From Liolophura sinensis (lineage: Eukaryota > Mollusca > Polyplacophora > Chitonida > Chitonidae), in contig NW_027018299.1 in assembly GCF_032854445.1 (NCBI RefSeq), positions 1 through 45,307 on the forward strand: a DNA stretch of 45,307 nt, read 5' to 3'. Of this stretch, positions 22,511 to 34,588 are shown in pieces (the stretch's first letter is position 1; each line of letters starts with the position of its first letter). Position numbers and translations under genes: made by a program. The notes under the pieces are model-generated. The model was not told where the DNA came from. It was given only the letters and a program-made list of their open reading frames with translations, and did not search any database.

Positions 22511-23059
22511 AACCGCGTTGCTCTCCGACCAATACTTTAGGCTGTAGCGACAGATCAATGATCATTGATGTCATAATCACGTGCCCAGCAACGGCTCTTA
22601 CTCCATGGAAACCAGGGATATTTGCAATTTTTTAACAGCTGCCGATGCCTGGCCCAATTTCACATCTTTTGGCACCTTATAAATGTGGGTCAGTGTTTAG
22701 TTGTACTTTTGACAGCAGACTGTATCAAGTACCTTGTGTTTTTTATGTACAAATGGTCTGGTTTTTCTACACGTAGATAAAGACATTGAGATTGTCTTGG
22801 ACTTAGAAGTAAGACAATTGCTGGGTGAGTTAAATGGGCTTAGCCCAAAGATTTGACGTCTTCTGGGCTACCGAAGGGCACATAACTTATAGTCAAAAGT
22901 TGAATATAGTAATGACCAGTCGCGATTGTACAGAGTACAGTGTAGCCGATTTCAATTAACAAAAAGACCAGGTAAAAATGCAAAAGTGGAAAAACTGTTC
23001 CAGTGCTGCTGGTAAGAGGCTAATCCGACGTATTTTGTGACGAGAAATCGAATGGTGCA
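22511..23059 (+). repeat. Monomer 42, class B
   Basis: actttagg, agatcaatg with tcattgatg, ggcccaatttcac, cttataaatg, cttttgacagcag, ggtctgg, gcccaaag/tgacgtc. Confidence 0.95.
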
Positions 23060-23608
23060 AACCGCGTTGCTCTCCGACCAATACTTTTGGCTGTAGCGAC
23101 AATTGATTGATCATTGATGTCATAATCACGTGCCCAGCAACGGCTCTTACTCCATGGAAACCAGGGATATTTGCAATTTTTTAACAGCTGCCGATGCATG
23201 GCCCAATTCTGCATCTTTTGGCACTTTAAAAATGTGGGTCAGTGTTCAGTTGTACTTTTTACAGCAGACTGTATCAAGTACCTTGTGTTTTTTATGTACA
23301 AATGGTGTGGTTTTTCTACACATAGATAAAGACATTGAGATTGTCTTGGACTTAGAAGTAAGACAATTGCTGGGTGATTTAAATGGGCTTAGCCGAAAGA
23401 TTTGACGTCTTCTGGGCTACCGAAGGGCACATAACTTATAGTCAAAAGTTGAATATAGTAATGACCAGTCGCGATTGTACAGAGTACAGTGTAGCCGATT
23501 TCAATTAACAAAAAGACCAGGTAAAAATGCAAAAGTGGAAAAACTGTTCCAGTGCTGCTGGTAAGAGGCTAATCCGACGTATTTTGTGACGAGAAATCGA
23601 ATGGTGCA
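23060..23608 (+). repeat. Monomer 43, class C
   Basis: aattgattg, gcatggcccaattctgc, cactttaaaaatg, acacatag, gatttaaat, gccgaaag/tgacgtc. Confidence 0.95.
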
Positions 23609-24157
23609 GTCCGCATTGCTCTCCGACCAATACTTTTGGCTGTAGTTACAATTGAATGATCATTTATGTCATAATCACGTGCCCAGCAACGGCTCTTACT
23701 CCATGGAAACCAGGGAAATTTGCAATTTTTCAACAGCTGCCGATGCCTGGCTCAATTCCGCATCTTTTGGCACCTTACTGAAGTGGGTTAGTGTTCAGTT
23801 GTACTTTTTACAGCAGACTGTATCAAGTACCTTGTGTTTTTCACGTACAAATGGTGTGGTTTTTCTACACGTAGATAAAGACAGTGAGATTGTCTTGCAC
23901 TTAGAAGTAAGGCAATTGCTGGGTGAGTTAAATGGGCTTAGCCCAAAGATTTGACGTCTTCTGGGCTACCGAAGGGCACATAACTTATAGTCAAAAGTTG
24001 AATATAGTAATGACCAGTCGCGATTGTACAGAGTACAGTGTAGCCGATTTCAATTAACAAAAAGACCAGGTAAAAATGCAAAAGTGGAAAAACTGTTCCA
24101 GTGCTGCTGGTAAGAGGCTAATCCGACGTATTTTGTGACGAGAAATCGAATGGTGCA
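23609..24157 (+). repeat. Monomer 44, class A
   Basis: gtccgcattg start with two private changes, gtagttacaattg and gacagtgag, shared only with monomer 45. Confidence 0.96.
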
Positions 24158-24706
24158 GTCCGCATTGCTCTCCGACCAATACTTTTGGCTGTAGTTACAA
24201 TTGAATGATCATTTATGTCATAATCACGTGCCCAGCAACGGCTCTTACTCCATGGAAACCAGGGAAATTTGCAATTTTTCAACAGCTGCCGATGCCTGGC
24301 TCAATTCCGCATCTTTTGGCACCTTACTGAAGTGGGTTAGTGTTCAGTTGTACTTTTTACAGCAGACTGTATCAAGTACCTTGTGTTTTTCACGTACAAA
24401 TGGTGTGGTTTTTCTACACGTAGATAAAGACAGTGAGATTGTCTTGCACTTAGAAGTAAGGCAATTGCTGGGTGAGTTAAATGGGCTTAGCCCAAAGATT
24501 TGACGTCTTCTGGGCTACCGAAGGGCACATAACTTATAGTCAAAAGTTGAATATAGTAATGACCAGTCGCGATTGTACAGAGTACAGTGTAGCCGATTTC
24601 AATTAACAAAAAGACCAGGTAAAAATGCAAAAGTGAAAAAACTGTTCCAGTGCTGCTGGTAAGAGGCTAATCCGACGTATTTTGTGACGAGAAATCGAAT
24701 GGTGCA
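24158..24706 (+). repeat. Monomer 45, class A
   Basis: Near-exact copy of monomer 44. The only difference I see is aagtgaaaaaac for aagtggaaaaac near 24635. Confidence 0.96.
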
Positions 24707-25255
24707 GTCCGCATTGCTCTCCGACCAATACTTTTGGCTGTAGTGACAATTGAATGATCATTTATGTCATAATCACGTGCCCAGCAACGGCTCTTACTCC
24801 ATGGAAACCAGGGAAATTTGCAATTTTTCAACAGCTGCCGATGCCTGGCTCAATTCCGCATCTTTTGGCACCTTACTGAAGTGGGTTAGTGTTCAGTTGT
24901 ACTTTTTACAGCAGACTGTATCAAGTACCTTGTGTTTTTCACGTACAAATGGTGTGGTTTTTCTACACGTAGATAAAGACATTGAGATTGTCTTGCACTT
25001 AGAAGTAAGGCAATTGCTGGGTGAGTTAAATGGGCTTAGCCCAAAGATTTCAGGTCTTCTGGGCTACCGAAGGGCACATAACTTATAGTCAAAAGTTGAA
25101 TATAGTAATGACCAGTCGCGATTGTACAGAGTACAGTGTAGCCGATTTCAATTAACAAAAAGACCGGGCAAAAATGCAAAAGTGGAAAAACCGTTCCAGT
25201 GCTACTAGTAAGAGCCTAATTCGACGTATTTTGTGACGAGAAATCGAATGGTGCA
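24707..25255 (+). repeat. Monomer 46, class A
   Basis: gtccgcattg start, tcacgtac, cttgcac, aaggcaa, gaccgggc, aaaaccgttcc, private cctaattcgacg. Counterpart of monomer 41. Confidence 0.95.
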
Positions 25256-25804
25256 AACCGCGTTGCTCTCCGACCAATACTTTAGGCTGTAGCGACAGAT
25301 CAATGATCATTGATGTCATAATCACGTGCCCAGCAACGGCTCTTACTCCATGGAAACCAGGGATATTTGCAATTTTTTAACAGCTGCCGATGCCTGGCCC
25401 AATTTCACATCTTTTGGCACCTTATAAATGTGGGTCAGTGTTTAGTTGTACTTTTGACAGCAGACTGTATCAAGTACATTGTGTTTTTTATGTACAAATG
25501 GTCTGGTTTTTCTACACGTAGATAAAGACATTGAGATTGTCTTGGACTTAGAAGTAAGACAATTGCTGGGTGAGTTAAATGGGCTTAGCCGAAAGATTTG
25601 ACGTCTTCTGGGCTACCGAAGGGCACATAACTTATAGTCAAAAGTTGAATATAGTAATGACCAGTCGCGATTGTACAGAGTACAGTGTAGCCGATTTCAA
25701 TTAACAAAAAGACCAGGTAAAAATGCAAAAGTGGAAAAACTGTTCCAGTGCTGCTGGTAAGAGGCTAATCCGACGTATTTTGTGACGATAAATCGAATGG
25801 TGCA
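25256..25804 (+). repeat. Monomer 47, class B
   Basis: actttagg, tcattgatg, ggcccaatttcac, cttttgacagcag, private gtacattgtg, ggtctgg, gccgaaag, tail gacgataaatc. Counterpart of monomer 42. Confidence 0.95.
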
Positions 25805-26353
25805 AACCGCGTTGCTCTCCGACCAATACTTTTGGCTGTAGCGACAATTGATTGATCATTGATGTCATAATCACGTGCCCAGCAACGGCTCTTACTCCAT
25901 GGAAACCAGGGATATTTGCAATTTTTTAACAGCTGCCGATGCATGGCCCAATTCTGCATCTTTTGGCACTTTAAAAATGTGGGTCAGTGTTCAGTTGTAC
26001 TTTTGACAGCAGACTGTATCAAGTACCTTGTGTTTTTTATGTACAAATGGTCTGGTTTTTCTACACGTAGATAAAGACATTGAGATTGTCTTGGACTTAG
26101 AAGTAAGACAATTGCTGGGTGAGTTAAATGGGCTTAGCCCAAAGATTTGACGTCTTCTGGGCTACCGAAGGGCACATAACTTATAGTCAAAAGTTGAATA
26201 TAGTAATGACCAGTCGCGATTGTACAGAGTACAGTGTAGCCGATTTCAATTAACAAAAAGACCAGGTAAAAATGCAAAAGTGAAAAAACTGTTCCAGTGC
26301 TGCTGGTAAGAGGCTAATCCGACGTATTTTGTGACGAGAAATCGAATGGTGCC
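25805..26353 (+). repeat. Monomer 48, class C
   Basis: aattgattg, gcatggcccaattctgc, cactttaaaaatg, then B-like cttttgacagcag and ggtctgg, aagtgaaaaaac. Confidence 0.95.
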
Positions 26354-26902
26354 AACCGCGTTGCTCTCCGGCCAATACTTTTGGCTGTAGCGACAATTGA
26401 ATGATCATTGATGTCATAATCACGTGCCCAGCAACGGCTCTTACTCCATGGAATCCAGGGATATTTGCAATTTTTTAACAGCTGCCGATGCATGGCCCAA
26501 TTCTGCATTTTTTGGCACTGTAAAAATGTGGGTCAGTGTTCAGTTGTACTTTTTACAGCAGACTGTATCAAGTACCTTGTGTTTTTTATGTACAAATGGT
26601 GTGGTTTTTCTACACGTAGATAAAGACATTGAGATTGTCTTGGACTTAGAAGTAAGACAATTGCTGGGTGATTTAAATGGGCTTAGCCGAAAGATTTGAC
26701 GTCTTCTGGGCTACCGAAGAGCACATAACTTATAGTCAAAAATTGAATATAGTAATGACCAGTCACGATTGTACAGAGTACAGTGTAGCCGATTTCAATT
26801 AACAAAAAGACGAGGTAAAAATGCAAAAGTGGAAAAACTGTTCCAGTGCTGCTGGTAAGAGGCTAATCCGACGTATTTTGTGACGAGAAATCGAATGGTG
26901 CA
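26354..26902 (+). repeat. Monomer 49, class C variant
   Basis: Many private changes: gccaaccg, ctccggcc, gaatccagg, gcattttttgg, cactgtaaaaatg, gaagagcac, aaaattgaat, gtcacgatt, plus gacgaggtaaa. Head aattgaatg with tcattgatg. Confidence 0.94.
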
Positions 26903-27451
26903 GTCCGCATTGCTCTCCGACCAATACTTTTGGCTGTAGTGACAATTGAATGATCATTTATGTCATAATCACGTGCCCAGCAACGGCTCTTACTCCATGG
27001 AAACCAGGGAAATTTGCAATTTTTCAACAGCTGCCGATGCCTGGCTCAATTCCGCATCTTTTGGCACCTTATAAATGTGGGTCAGTGTTTAGTTGTACTT
27101 TTTACAGCAGACTGTATCAAGTACCTTGTGTTTTTTATGTACAAATGGTCTGGTTTTTCTACACGTAGATAAAGACATTAAGATTGTTTTGGACTTAGAA
27201 GTAAGGCAATTGCTGGGTGAGTTAAATGGGCTTAGCCCAAAGATTTGACGTCTTCTGGGCTACCGAAGGGCACATAACTTATAGTCAAAAGTTGAATATA
27301 GTAATGACCAGTCGCAATTGTACAGAGTACAGTTTAGCCGATTTCAATTAACAAAAAGACGAAGCAAAAATGCAAAAGTGGAAAAACTGTTCCAGTGCTA
27401 CTAGTAAGAGCCTAATCCGACGTATTTTGTGACGAGAAATCGAATGGTGCA
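26903..27451 (+). repeat. Monomer 50, A/B chimera
   Basis: gtccgcattg, A to ccgcatc, then B cttataaatg. Private cattaagattg; ttttggac, tcgcaattg, cagtttagcc, gacgaagcaaa, tail ctactagtaagagcc. Confidence 0.94.
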
Positions 27452-28000
27452 ATCCGCGTTGCTCTCCGACCAATACTTTTGGCTATAGCGACAGATCAAT
27501 GATCATTGATGTCATAATCACGTGCCCAGCAACGGCTCTTACTCCATGGAAACCAGGGATATTTGCAATTTTTTAACAGCTGCCGATGCCTGGCCCAATT
27601 TCACATCTTTTGGCACCTTATAAATGTGGGTCAGTGTTTAGTTGTACTTTTTACAGCAGACTGTATCAAGTACCTTGTGTTTTTTATGTACAAATGGTGT
27701 GGTTTTTCTACACGTAGATAAAGACATTGAGATTGTCTTGCACTTAGAAGAAAGGCAATTGCTGGGTGAGTTAAATGGGCTTAGCCCAAAGATTTCAGGT
27801 CTTCTGGGCTACCGAAGGGCACATAACTTATAGTCAAAAGTTGAATATAGTAATGACCAGTCGCGATTGTACAGAGTACAGTGTAGCCGATTTCAATTAA
27901 CAAAAAGACCAGGTAAAAATGCAAAAGAGGAAAAACTGTTCCAGTGCTGCTGGTAAGAGGCTAATCCGACGTATTTTGTGACGATAAATCGAATGGTGCA
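27452..28000 (+). repeat. Monomer 51, B 5' part with an A-like 3' part
   Basis: atccgcg, private ggctatagcg, agatcaatg with tcattgatg, ggcccaatttcac, then cttgcac, private gaagaaagg and gcaaaagagg, tcaggtc, tail gacgataaatc. Confidence 0.93.
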
Positions 28001-28549
28001 AACCGCGTTGCTCTCCGACCAATACTTTTGGCTGTAGCGACAATTGATTGATCATTGATGTCATAATCACGTGCCCAGCAACGGCTCTTACTCCATGGAA
28101 ACCAGGGATATTTGCAATTTTTTAACAGCTGCCGATGCATGGCCCAATTCCGCATCTTTTGGCACTTTAAAAATGTGGGTCAGTGTTCAGTTGTACTTTT
28201 TACAGCAGACTGTATCAAGTACCTTGTGTTTTTCACGTACAAATGGTGTGGTTTTTCTACACGTAGATAAAGACATTGAGATTGTCTTGGACTTAGAAGT
28301 AAGACAATTGCTGGGTGATTTAAATGGGCTTAGCCGAAAGATTTGACGTCTTCTGGGCTACCGAAGGGCACATAACTTATAGTCAAAAGTTGAATATAGT
28401 AATGACCAGTCGCGATTGTACAGAGTACAGTGTAGCCGATTTCAATTAACAAAAAGACGAGGTAAAAATGCAAAAGTGGAAAAATTGTTCCAGTGCTGCT
28501 GCTATGGAGCTAATCCGACGTATTTTGTGACGAGAAATCGAATGGTGCA
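28001..28549 (+). repeat. Monomer 52, class C
   Basis: tagcgacaattgattg with tcattgatg, ggatat, gcatggcccaattccgc, cactttaaaaatg, tcacgtac, gatttaaat, gacgaggtaaa, aaaattgttcc, gctgctatggagc. Confidence 0.95.
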
Positions 28550-29098
28550 AACCGCGTTGCTCTCCGACCAATACTTTTTGCTGTAGTGACAATTGAATGA
28601 TCATTTATGTCATAATCACGTGCCCAGCAACGGCTCTTACTCCATGGAAACCAGGGATATTTGCAATTTTTTAACAGCTGCCGATGCATGGCCCAATTCC
28701 GCATCTTTTGGCACTTTAAAAATGTGGGTCAGTGTTCAGTTGTACTTTTTACAGCAGACTGTATCAAGTACCTTGTGTTTTTCACGTACAAATGGTGTGG
28801 TTTTTCTACACGTAGATAAAGACATTGAGATTGTCTTGGACTTAGAAGTAAGACAATTGCTGGGTGATTTAAATGGGCTTAGCCGAAAGATTTGACGTCT
28901 TCTGGGCTACCGAAGGGCACATAACTTATAGTCAAAAGTTGAATATAGTAATGACCAGTCGCGATTGTACAGAGTACAGTGTAGCCGATTTCAATTAACA
29001 AAAAGACGAGGTAAAAATGCAAAAGTGGAAAAATTGTTCCAGTGCTGCTGCTATGGAGCTAATCCGACGTATTTTGTGACGAGAAATCGAATGGTGCA
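28550..29098 (+). repeat. Monomer 53, D-head/C-body chimera
   Basis: D head tttttgctgtagtgac with tcatttatg, then a C body matching monomer 52 from ggatat to the gctatggagc tail. The switch lies in 28609-28656. Confidence 0.95.
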
Positions 29099-29647
29099 AA
29101 CCGCGTTGCTCTCCGACCAATACTTTTTGCTGTAGTGACAATTGAATGATCATTTATGTCATAATCACGTGCCCAGCAACGGCTCTTACTCCATGGAAAC
29201 CAGGGAAATTTGCAATTTTTTAACAGCTGCCGATACCTGGATCAATTCCGTATCTTTTGGCACCTTATTCATGTTGGTTTGTGGTTAGTTGTACTTTTTA
29301 CAGCAGACTGTATCAAGTACCTTATGTCTTTCATGTACAAATGGTGTGGTTTTTCTACACGTAGATAAAGACATTGAGATTGTCTTGGACTTAGAAGTAA
29401 GACAATTGCTGGGTGAGTTAAATGGGCTTAGCCGAAAGATTTGACGTCTTCTGGGCTACCGAGGGGCACATAACTTATAGTCAAAAGTTGAATATAGTAA
29501 TGACCAGTCGCAATTGTACAGAGTACAGTGTAGCCGATTTCAATTAACAAAAAGACCAGGCAAAAATGCAAAAGTGGAAAAACTGTTCCAGTGCTGCTGG
29601 TAAGAGGCTAATCTGGCGTATTTTGTGACGAGAAATCGAATGGTGCA
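29099..29647 (+). repeat. Monomer 54, class D
   Basis: tttttgctg, ggaaat, gatacctggatc, cttattcatgttgg, cttatgtctttcatg, private ccgaggggcac and aatctggcg, tcgcaattg. Confidence 0.95.
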
Positions 29648-30196
29648 AACCGCGTTGCTCTCCGACCAATACTTTTGGCTGTAGTGACAATTGAATGATC
29701 ATTTATGTCATAATCACGTGCCCAGCAACGGCTCTTACTCCATGGAAACCAGGGAAATTTGCAATTTTTCAACAGCTGCCGATGCCTGGCTCAATTCCGC
29801 ATCTTTTGGCACCTTACTGAAGTGGGTTAGTGTTCAGTTGTACTTTTTACAGCAGACTGTATCAAGTACCTTGTGTTTTTTATGTACAAATGGTGTGGTT
29901 TTTCTACACGTAGATAAAGACATTGAGATTGTCTTGCACTTAGAAGTAAGACAATTGCTGGGTGAGTTAAATGGGCTTAGCCCAAAGATTTCAGGTTTTC
30001 TGGGCTACCGAAGGGCACATAACTTATAGTCAAAAGTTGAATATAGTAATGACCAGTCGCGATTGTACAGAGTACAGTGTAGCCGATTTCAATTAACAAA
30101 AAGACCAGGCAAAAATGCAAAAGTGGAAAAACTGTTCCAGTGCTACTAGTAAGAGCCTAATCCGACGTATTTTGTGACGAGAAATCGAATGGTGCA
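29648..30196 (+). repeat. Monomer 55, class A
   Basis: tttttatg, ggtgtgg, cttgcac, gcccaaag with tcaggttttc, tail ctactagtaagagcc; follows D as monomer 16 does. Confidence 0.95.
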
Positions 30197-30745
30197 ATCC
30201 GCGTTGCTCTCCGACCAATACTTTTGGCTGTAGCGACAGATCAATGATCATTGATGTCATAATCACGTGCCCAGCAACGGCTCTTACTCCATGGAAACCA
30301 GGGAAATTTGCAATTTTTCAACAGCTGCCGATGCCTGGCTCAATTCCGCATCTTTTGGCACCTTACTGAAGTGGGTTAGTGTTCAGTTGTACTTTTTACA
30401 GCAGACTGTATCAAGTACCTTGTGTTTTTCACGTACAAATGGTGTGGCTTTTCTACACGTAGATAAAGACATTGAGATTGTCTTGCACTTAGAAGTAAGG
30501 CAATTGCTGGGTGAGTTAAATGGGCTTAGCCCAAAGATTTCAGGTCTTCTGGGCTACCGAAGGGCACATAACTTATAGTCAAAAGTTGAATATAGTAATG
30601 ACCAGTCGCGATTGTACAGAGTACAGTGTAGCCGATTTCAATTAACAAAAAGACCAGGCAAAAATGCAAAAGTGGAAAAACTGTTCCAGTGCTACTAGTA
30701 AGAGGCTAATCCGACGTATTTTGTGACGAGAAATCGAATGGTGCA
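30197..30745 (+). repeat. Monomer 56, B-head/A-body chimera
   Basis: atccgcg, agatcaatg with tcattgatg, then ggaaat and A body; gtgtggcttttc without gacatcg; aaggcaa, ctactagtaagaggc. Confidence 0.94.
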
Positions 30746-31294
30746 AACCGCGTTGCTCTCCGACCAATACTTTAGGCTGTAGCGACAGATCAATGATCAT
30801 TGATGTCATAATCACGTGCCCAGCAACGGCTCTTACTCCATGGAAACCAGAGATATTTGCAATTTTTTAACAGCTGCCGATGCCTGGCCCAATTCCACAT
30901 CTTTTGGCACCTTATAAATGTGGGTCAGTGTTTAGTTGTACTTTTTACAGCAGACTGTATCAAGTACCTTGTGTTTTTTATGTACAAATGGTGTGGTTTT
31001 TCTACACGTAGATAAAGACATTGAGATTGTCTTGGACTTAGAAGTAAGACAATTGCTGGGTGAGTTAAATGGGCTTAGCCGAAAGATTTGACGTCTTCTG
31101 GGCTACCGAAGGGCACATAACTTATAGTCAAAAGTTGAATATAGTAATGACCAGTCGCGATTGTACAGAGTACAGTGTAGCCGATTTCAATTAACAAAAA
31201 GACCAGGTAAAAATGCAAAAGTGGAAAAACTGTTCCAGTGCTGCTGGTAAGAGGCTAATCCGACGTATTTTGTGACGAGAAATCGAATGGTGCA
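30746..31294 (+). repeat. Monomer 57, class B
   Basis: actttagg, tcattgatg, private accagagat, ggcccaattccac, cttataaatg, gccgaaag/tgacgtc. Counterpart of monomer 65. Confidence 0.95.
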
Positions 31295-31843
31295 AACCGC
31301 ATTGCTCTCCGACCAATACTTTTGGCTGTAGTGACAATTGAATGATCATTTATGTCATAATCACGTGCCCAGCAACGGCTCTTACTCCATGGAAACCAGG
31401 GAAATTTGCAATTTTTCAACAGCTGCCGATGCCTGGCTCAATTCCGCATCTTTTGGCACCTTACTAAAGTGGGTTAGTGTTCAGTTGTACTTTTTACAGC
31501 AGACTGTATCAAGTACCTTGTGTTTTTCACGTACAAATGGTCTGGTTTTTCTACACATAGATAAAGACATTGAGATTGTCTTGCACTTAGAAGTAAGGCA
31601 ATTGCTGGGTGAGTTAAATGGGCTTAGCCCAAAGATTTCAGGTCTTCTGGGCTACCGAAGGGCACATAACTTATAGTCAAAAGTTGAATATAGTAATGAC
31701 CAGTCGCGATTGTACAGAGTACAGTTTAGCCGATTTCAATTAACAAAAAGACGAAGCAAAAATGCAAAAGTGGAAAAACTGTTCCAGTGCTACTAGTAAG
31801 AGCCTAATCCGACGTATTTTGTGACGAGAAATCGAATGGTGCA
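31295..31843 (+). repeat. Monomer 58, class A
   Basis: aaccgcattg, ccttactaaag, ggtctgg, acacatag, cttgcac, aaggcaa, cagtttagcc, gacgaagc, ctactag. Counterpart of monomer 66. Confidence 0.95.
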
Positions 31844-32392
31844 ATCCGCGTTGCTCTCCGACCAATACTTTTGGCTGTAGCGACAGATCAATGATCATTG
31901 ATGTCATAATCACGTGCCCAGCAACGGCTCTTACTCCATGGAAACCAGGGATATTTGCAATTTTTTAACAGCTGCCGATGCCTGGCCCAATTTCACATCT
32001 TTTGGCACCTTATAAATGTGGGTCAGTGTTTAGTTGTACTTTTTACAGCAGACTGTATCAAGTACCTTGTGTTTTTTATGTACAAATGGTGTGGTTTTTC
32101 TACACGTAGATAAAGACATTGAGATTGTCTTGGACTTAGAAGTAAGACAATTGCTGGGTGAGTTAAATGGGTTTAGCCGAAAGATTTGACGTCTTCTGGG
32201 CTACCGAAGGGCACATAACTTATAGTCAAAAGTTGAATATAGTAATGACCAGTCGCAATTGTACAGAGTACAGTGTAGCCGATTTCAATTAACAAAAAGA
32301 CCAGGCAAAAATGCAAAAGTGGAAAAACTGTTCCAGTGCTGCTGGTAAGAGGCTAATCCGACGTATTTTGTGACGAGAAATCGAATGGTGCA
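31844..32392 (+). repeat. Monomer 59, class B
   Basis: atccgcg, acttttgg, agatcaatg, tcattgatg, ggcccaatttcac, private gggtttagcc, tcgcaattg, aggcaaa. Confidence 0.95.
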
Positions 32393-32941
32393 AACCGCGT
32401 TGCTCTCCGACCAATACTTTTGGCTGTAGTGACAATTGAATGATCATTTATGTCATAATCACGTGCCCAGCAACGGCTCTTACTCCATGGAAACCAGGGA
32501 AATTTGCAATTTTTCAACAGCTGCCGATGCCTGGCTCAATTCCGCATCTTTTGGCACCTTACTGAAGTGGGTTAGTGTTCAGTTGTACTTTTTACAGCAG
32601 ACTGTATCAAGTACCTTGTGTTTTTCACGTACAAATGGTGTGGTTTTTCTACACGTAGATAAAGACATTGAGATTGTCTTGCACTTAGAAGTAAGGCAAT
32701 TGCTGGGTGAGTTAAATGGGCTTAGCCCAAAGATTTCAGGTCTTCTGGGCTACCGAAGGGCACATAACTTATAGTCAAAAGTTGAATATAGTAATGACCA
32801 GTCGCAATTGTACAGAGTACAGTGTAGCCGATTTCAATTAACAAAAAGACCAGGTAAAAATGCAAAAGTGGAAAAACTGTTCCAGTGCTGCTGGTAAGAG
32901 GCTAATCCGACGTATTTTGTGACGAGAAATCGAATGGTGCA
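32393..32941 (+). repeat. Monomer 60, class A
   Basis: tcacgtac, ggtgtgg, cttgcac, aaggcaa, tcaggtc, tcgcaattg, ctgctggtaag. Confidence 0.95.
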
Positions 32942-33490
32942 GTCCGCATTGCTCTCCGACCAATACTTTTGGCTGTAGTGACAATTGAATGATCATTTAT
33001 GTCATAATCACGTGCCCAGCAACGGCTCTTACTCCATGGAAACCAGGGAAATTTGCAATTTTTCAACAGCTGCCGATGCCTGGCTCAATTCCGCATCTTT
33101 TGGCACCTTACTGAAGTGGGTTAGTGTTCAGTTGTACTTTTTACAGCAGACTGTATCAAGTACCTTGTGTTTTTTATGTACAAATGGTCTGGCTTTTCTA
33201 CACGTAGATAAAGACATTGACATCGTCTTGGACTTAGAAGTAAGACAATTGCTGTGTGAGTTAAATGGGCTTGGCCCAAAGATTTCAGGTCTTCTGGGCT
33301 ACCGAAGGGAACATAACTTATAGTCAAAAGTTGAATATAGTAATGACCAGTCGCGATTGTACAGAGTACAGTGTAGCCGATTTCAATTAACAAAAAGACC
33401 AGGCAAAAATGCAAAAGTGGAAAAACTGTTCCAGTGCTGCTGGTAAGAGGCTAATCCGACGTATTTTGTGACGACAAATCGAATGGTGCA
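32942..33490 (+). repeat. Monomer 61, class Acat
   Basis: gtccgcattg, ggtctggcttttc, gacatcgtc, private gctgtgtgag, cttggccc, gggaaca, tail gacgacaaatc. Confidence 0.95.
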
Positions 33491-34039
33491 AACCGCATTG
33501 CTCTCCGACCAATACTTTTGGCTGTAGTGACAATTGAATGATCATTTATGTCATAATCACGTGCCCAGCAACGGCTCTTACTCCATGGAAACCAGGGAAA
33601 TTTGCAATTTTTCAACAGCTGCCGATGCCTGGCTCAATTCCGCATCTTTTGGCACCTTACTGAAGTGGGTTAGTGTTCAGTTGTACTTTTTACAGCAGAC
33701 TGTATCAAGTACCTTGTGTTTTTCACGTACAAATGGTGTGGTTTTTCTACACGTAGATAAAGACATTGAGATTGTCTTGCACTTAGAAGTAAGGCAATTG
33801 CTGGGTGAGTTAAATGGGCTTAGCCCAAAGATTTCAGGTCTTCTGGGCTACCGAAGGGCACATAACTTATAGTCAAAAGTTGAATATAGTAATGACCAGT
33901 CGCGATTGTACAGAGTACAGTGTAGCCGATTTCAAATAACAAAAAGACCGGGCAAAAATGCAAAAGTGGAAAAACTGTTCCAGTGCTACTAGTAAGAGCC
34001 TAATCCGACGTATTTTGTGACGAGAAATCGAATGGTGCA
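33491..34039 (+). repeat. Monomer 62, class A
   Basis: aaccgcattg, tcacgtac, ggtgtgg, aaggcaa, private ttcaaataac, gaccgggc, ctactag. Confidence 0.95.
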
Positions 34040-34588
34040 AACCGCGTTGCTCTCCGACCAATACTTTAGGCTGTAGCGACAGATCAATGATCATTGATGT
34101 CATAATCACGTGCCCAGCAACGGCTCTTACTCCATGGAAACCAGGGATATTTGCAATTTTTTAACAGCTGCCGATGCCTGGCCCAATTTCACATCTTTTG
34201 GCACCTTATAAATGTGGGTCAGTGTTTAGTTGTACTTTTGACAGCAGACTGTATCAAGTACCTTGTGTTTTTTATGTACAAATGGTCTGGTTTTTCTACA
34301 CGTAGATAAAGACATTGAGATTGTCTTGGACTTAGAAGTAAGACAATTGCTGGGTGAGTTAAATGGGCTTAGCCGAAAGATTTGACGTCTTCTGGGCTAC
34401 CGAAGGGCACATAACTTATAGTCAAAAGTTGAACATAGTAATGACCAGTCGCGATTGTACAGAGTACAGTGTAGCCGATTTCAATTAACAAAAAGACCAG
34501 GTAAAAATGCAAAAGTGGAAAAACTGTTCCAGTGCTGCTGGTAAGAGGCTAATCCGACGTATTTTGTGACGATAAGTCGAATGGTGCA
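34040..34588 (+). repeat. Monomer 63, class B
   Basis: actttagg, tcattgatg, ggcccaatttcac, cttttgacagcag, ggtctgg, private gttgaacatag, tail gacgataagtc. Confidence 0.95.

Larger units (their letters stand above)
21962..26353 (+). repeat. A-B-C trimer copied at a five-monomer offset
   Basis: Monomers 41-43 (21962-23608) and 46-48 (24707-26353) share gtccgcattg A, cttttgacagcag B and gcatggccc C copies in the same order, offset by 2745 bp. aaaaccgttcc occurs only in 41 and 46. Monomers 44-45, a duplicated A copy, lie between them. Confidence 0.88.
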
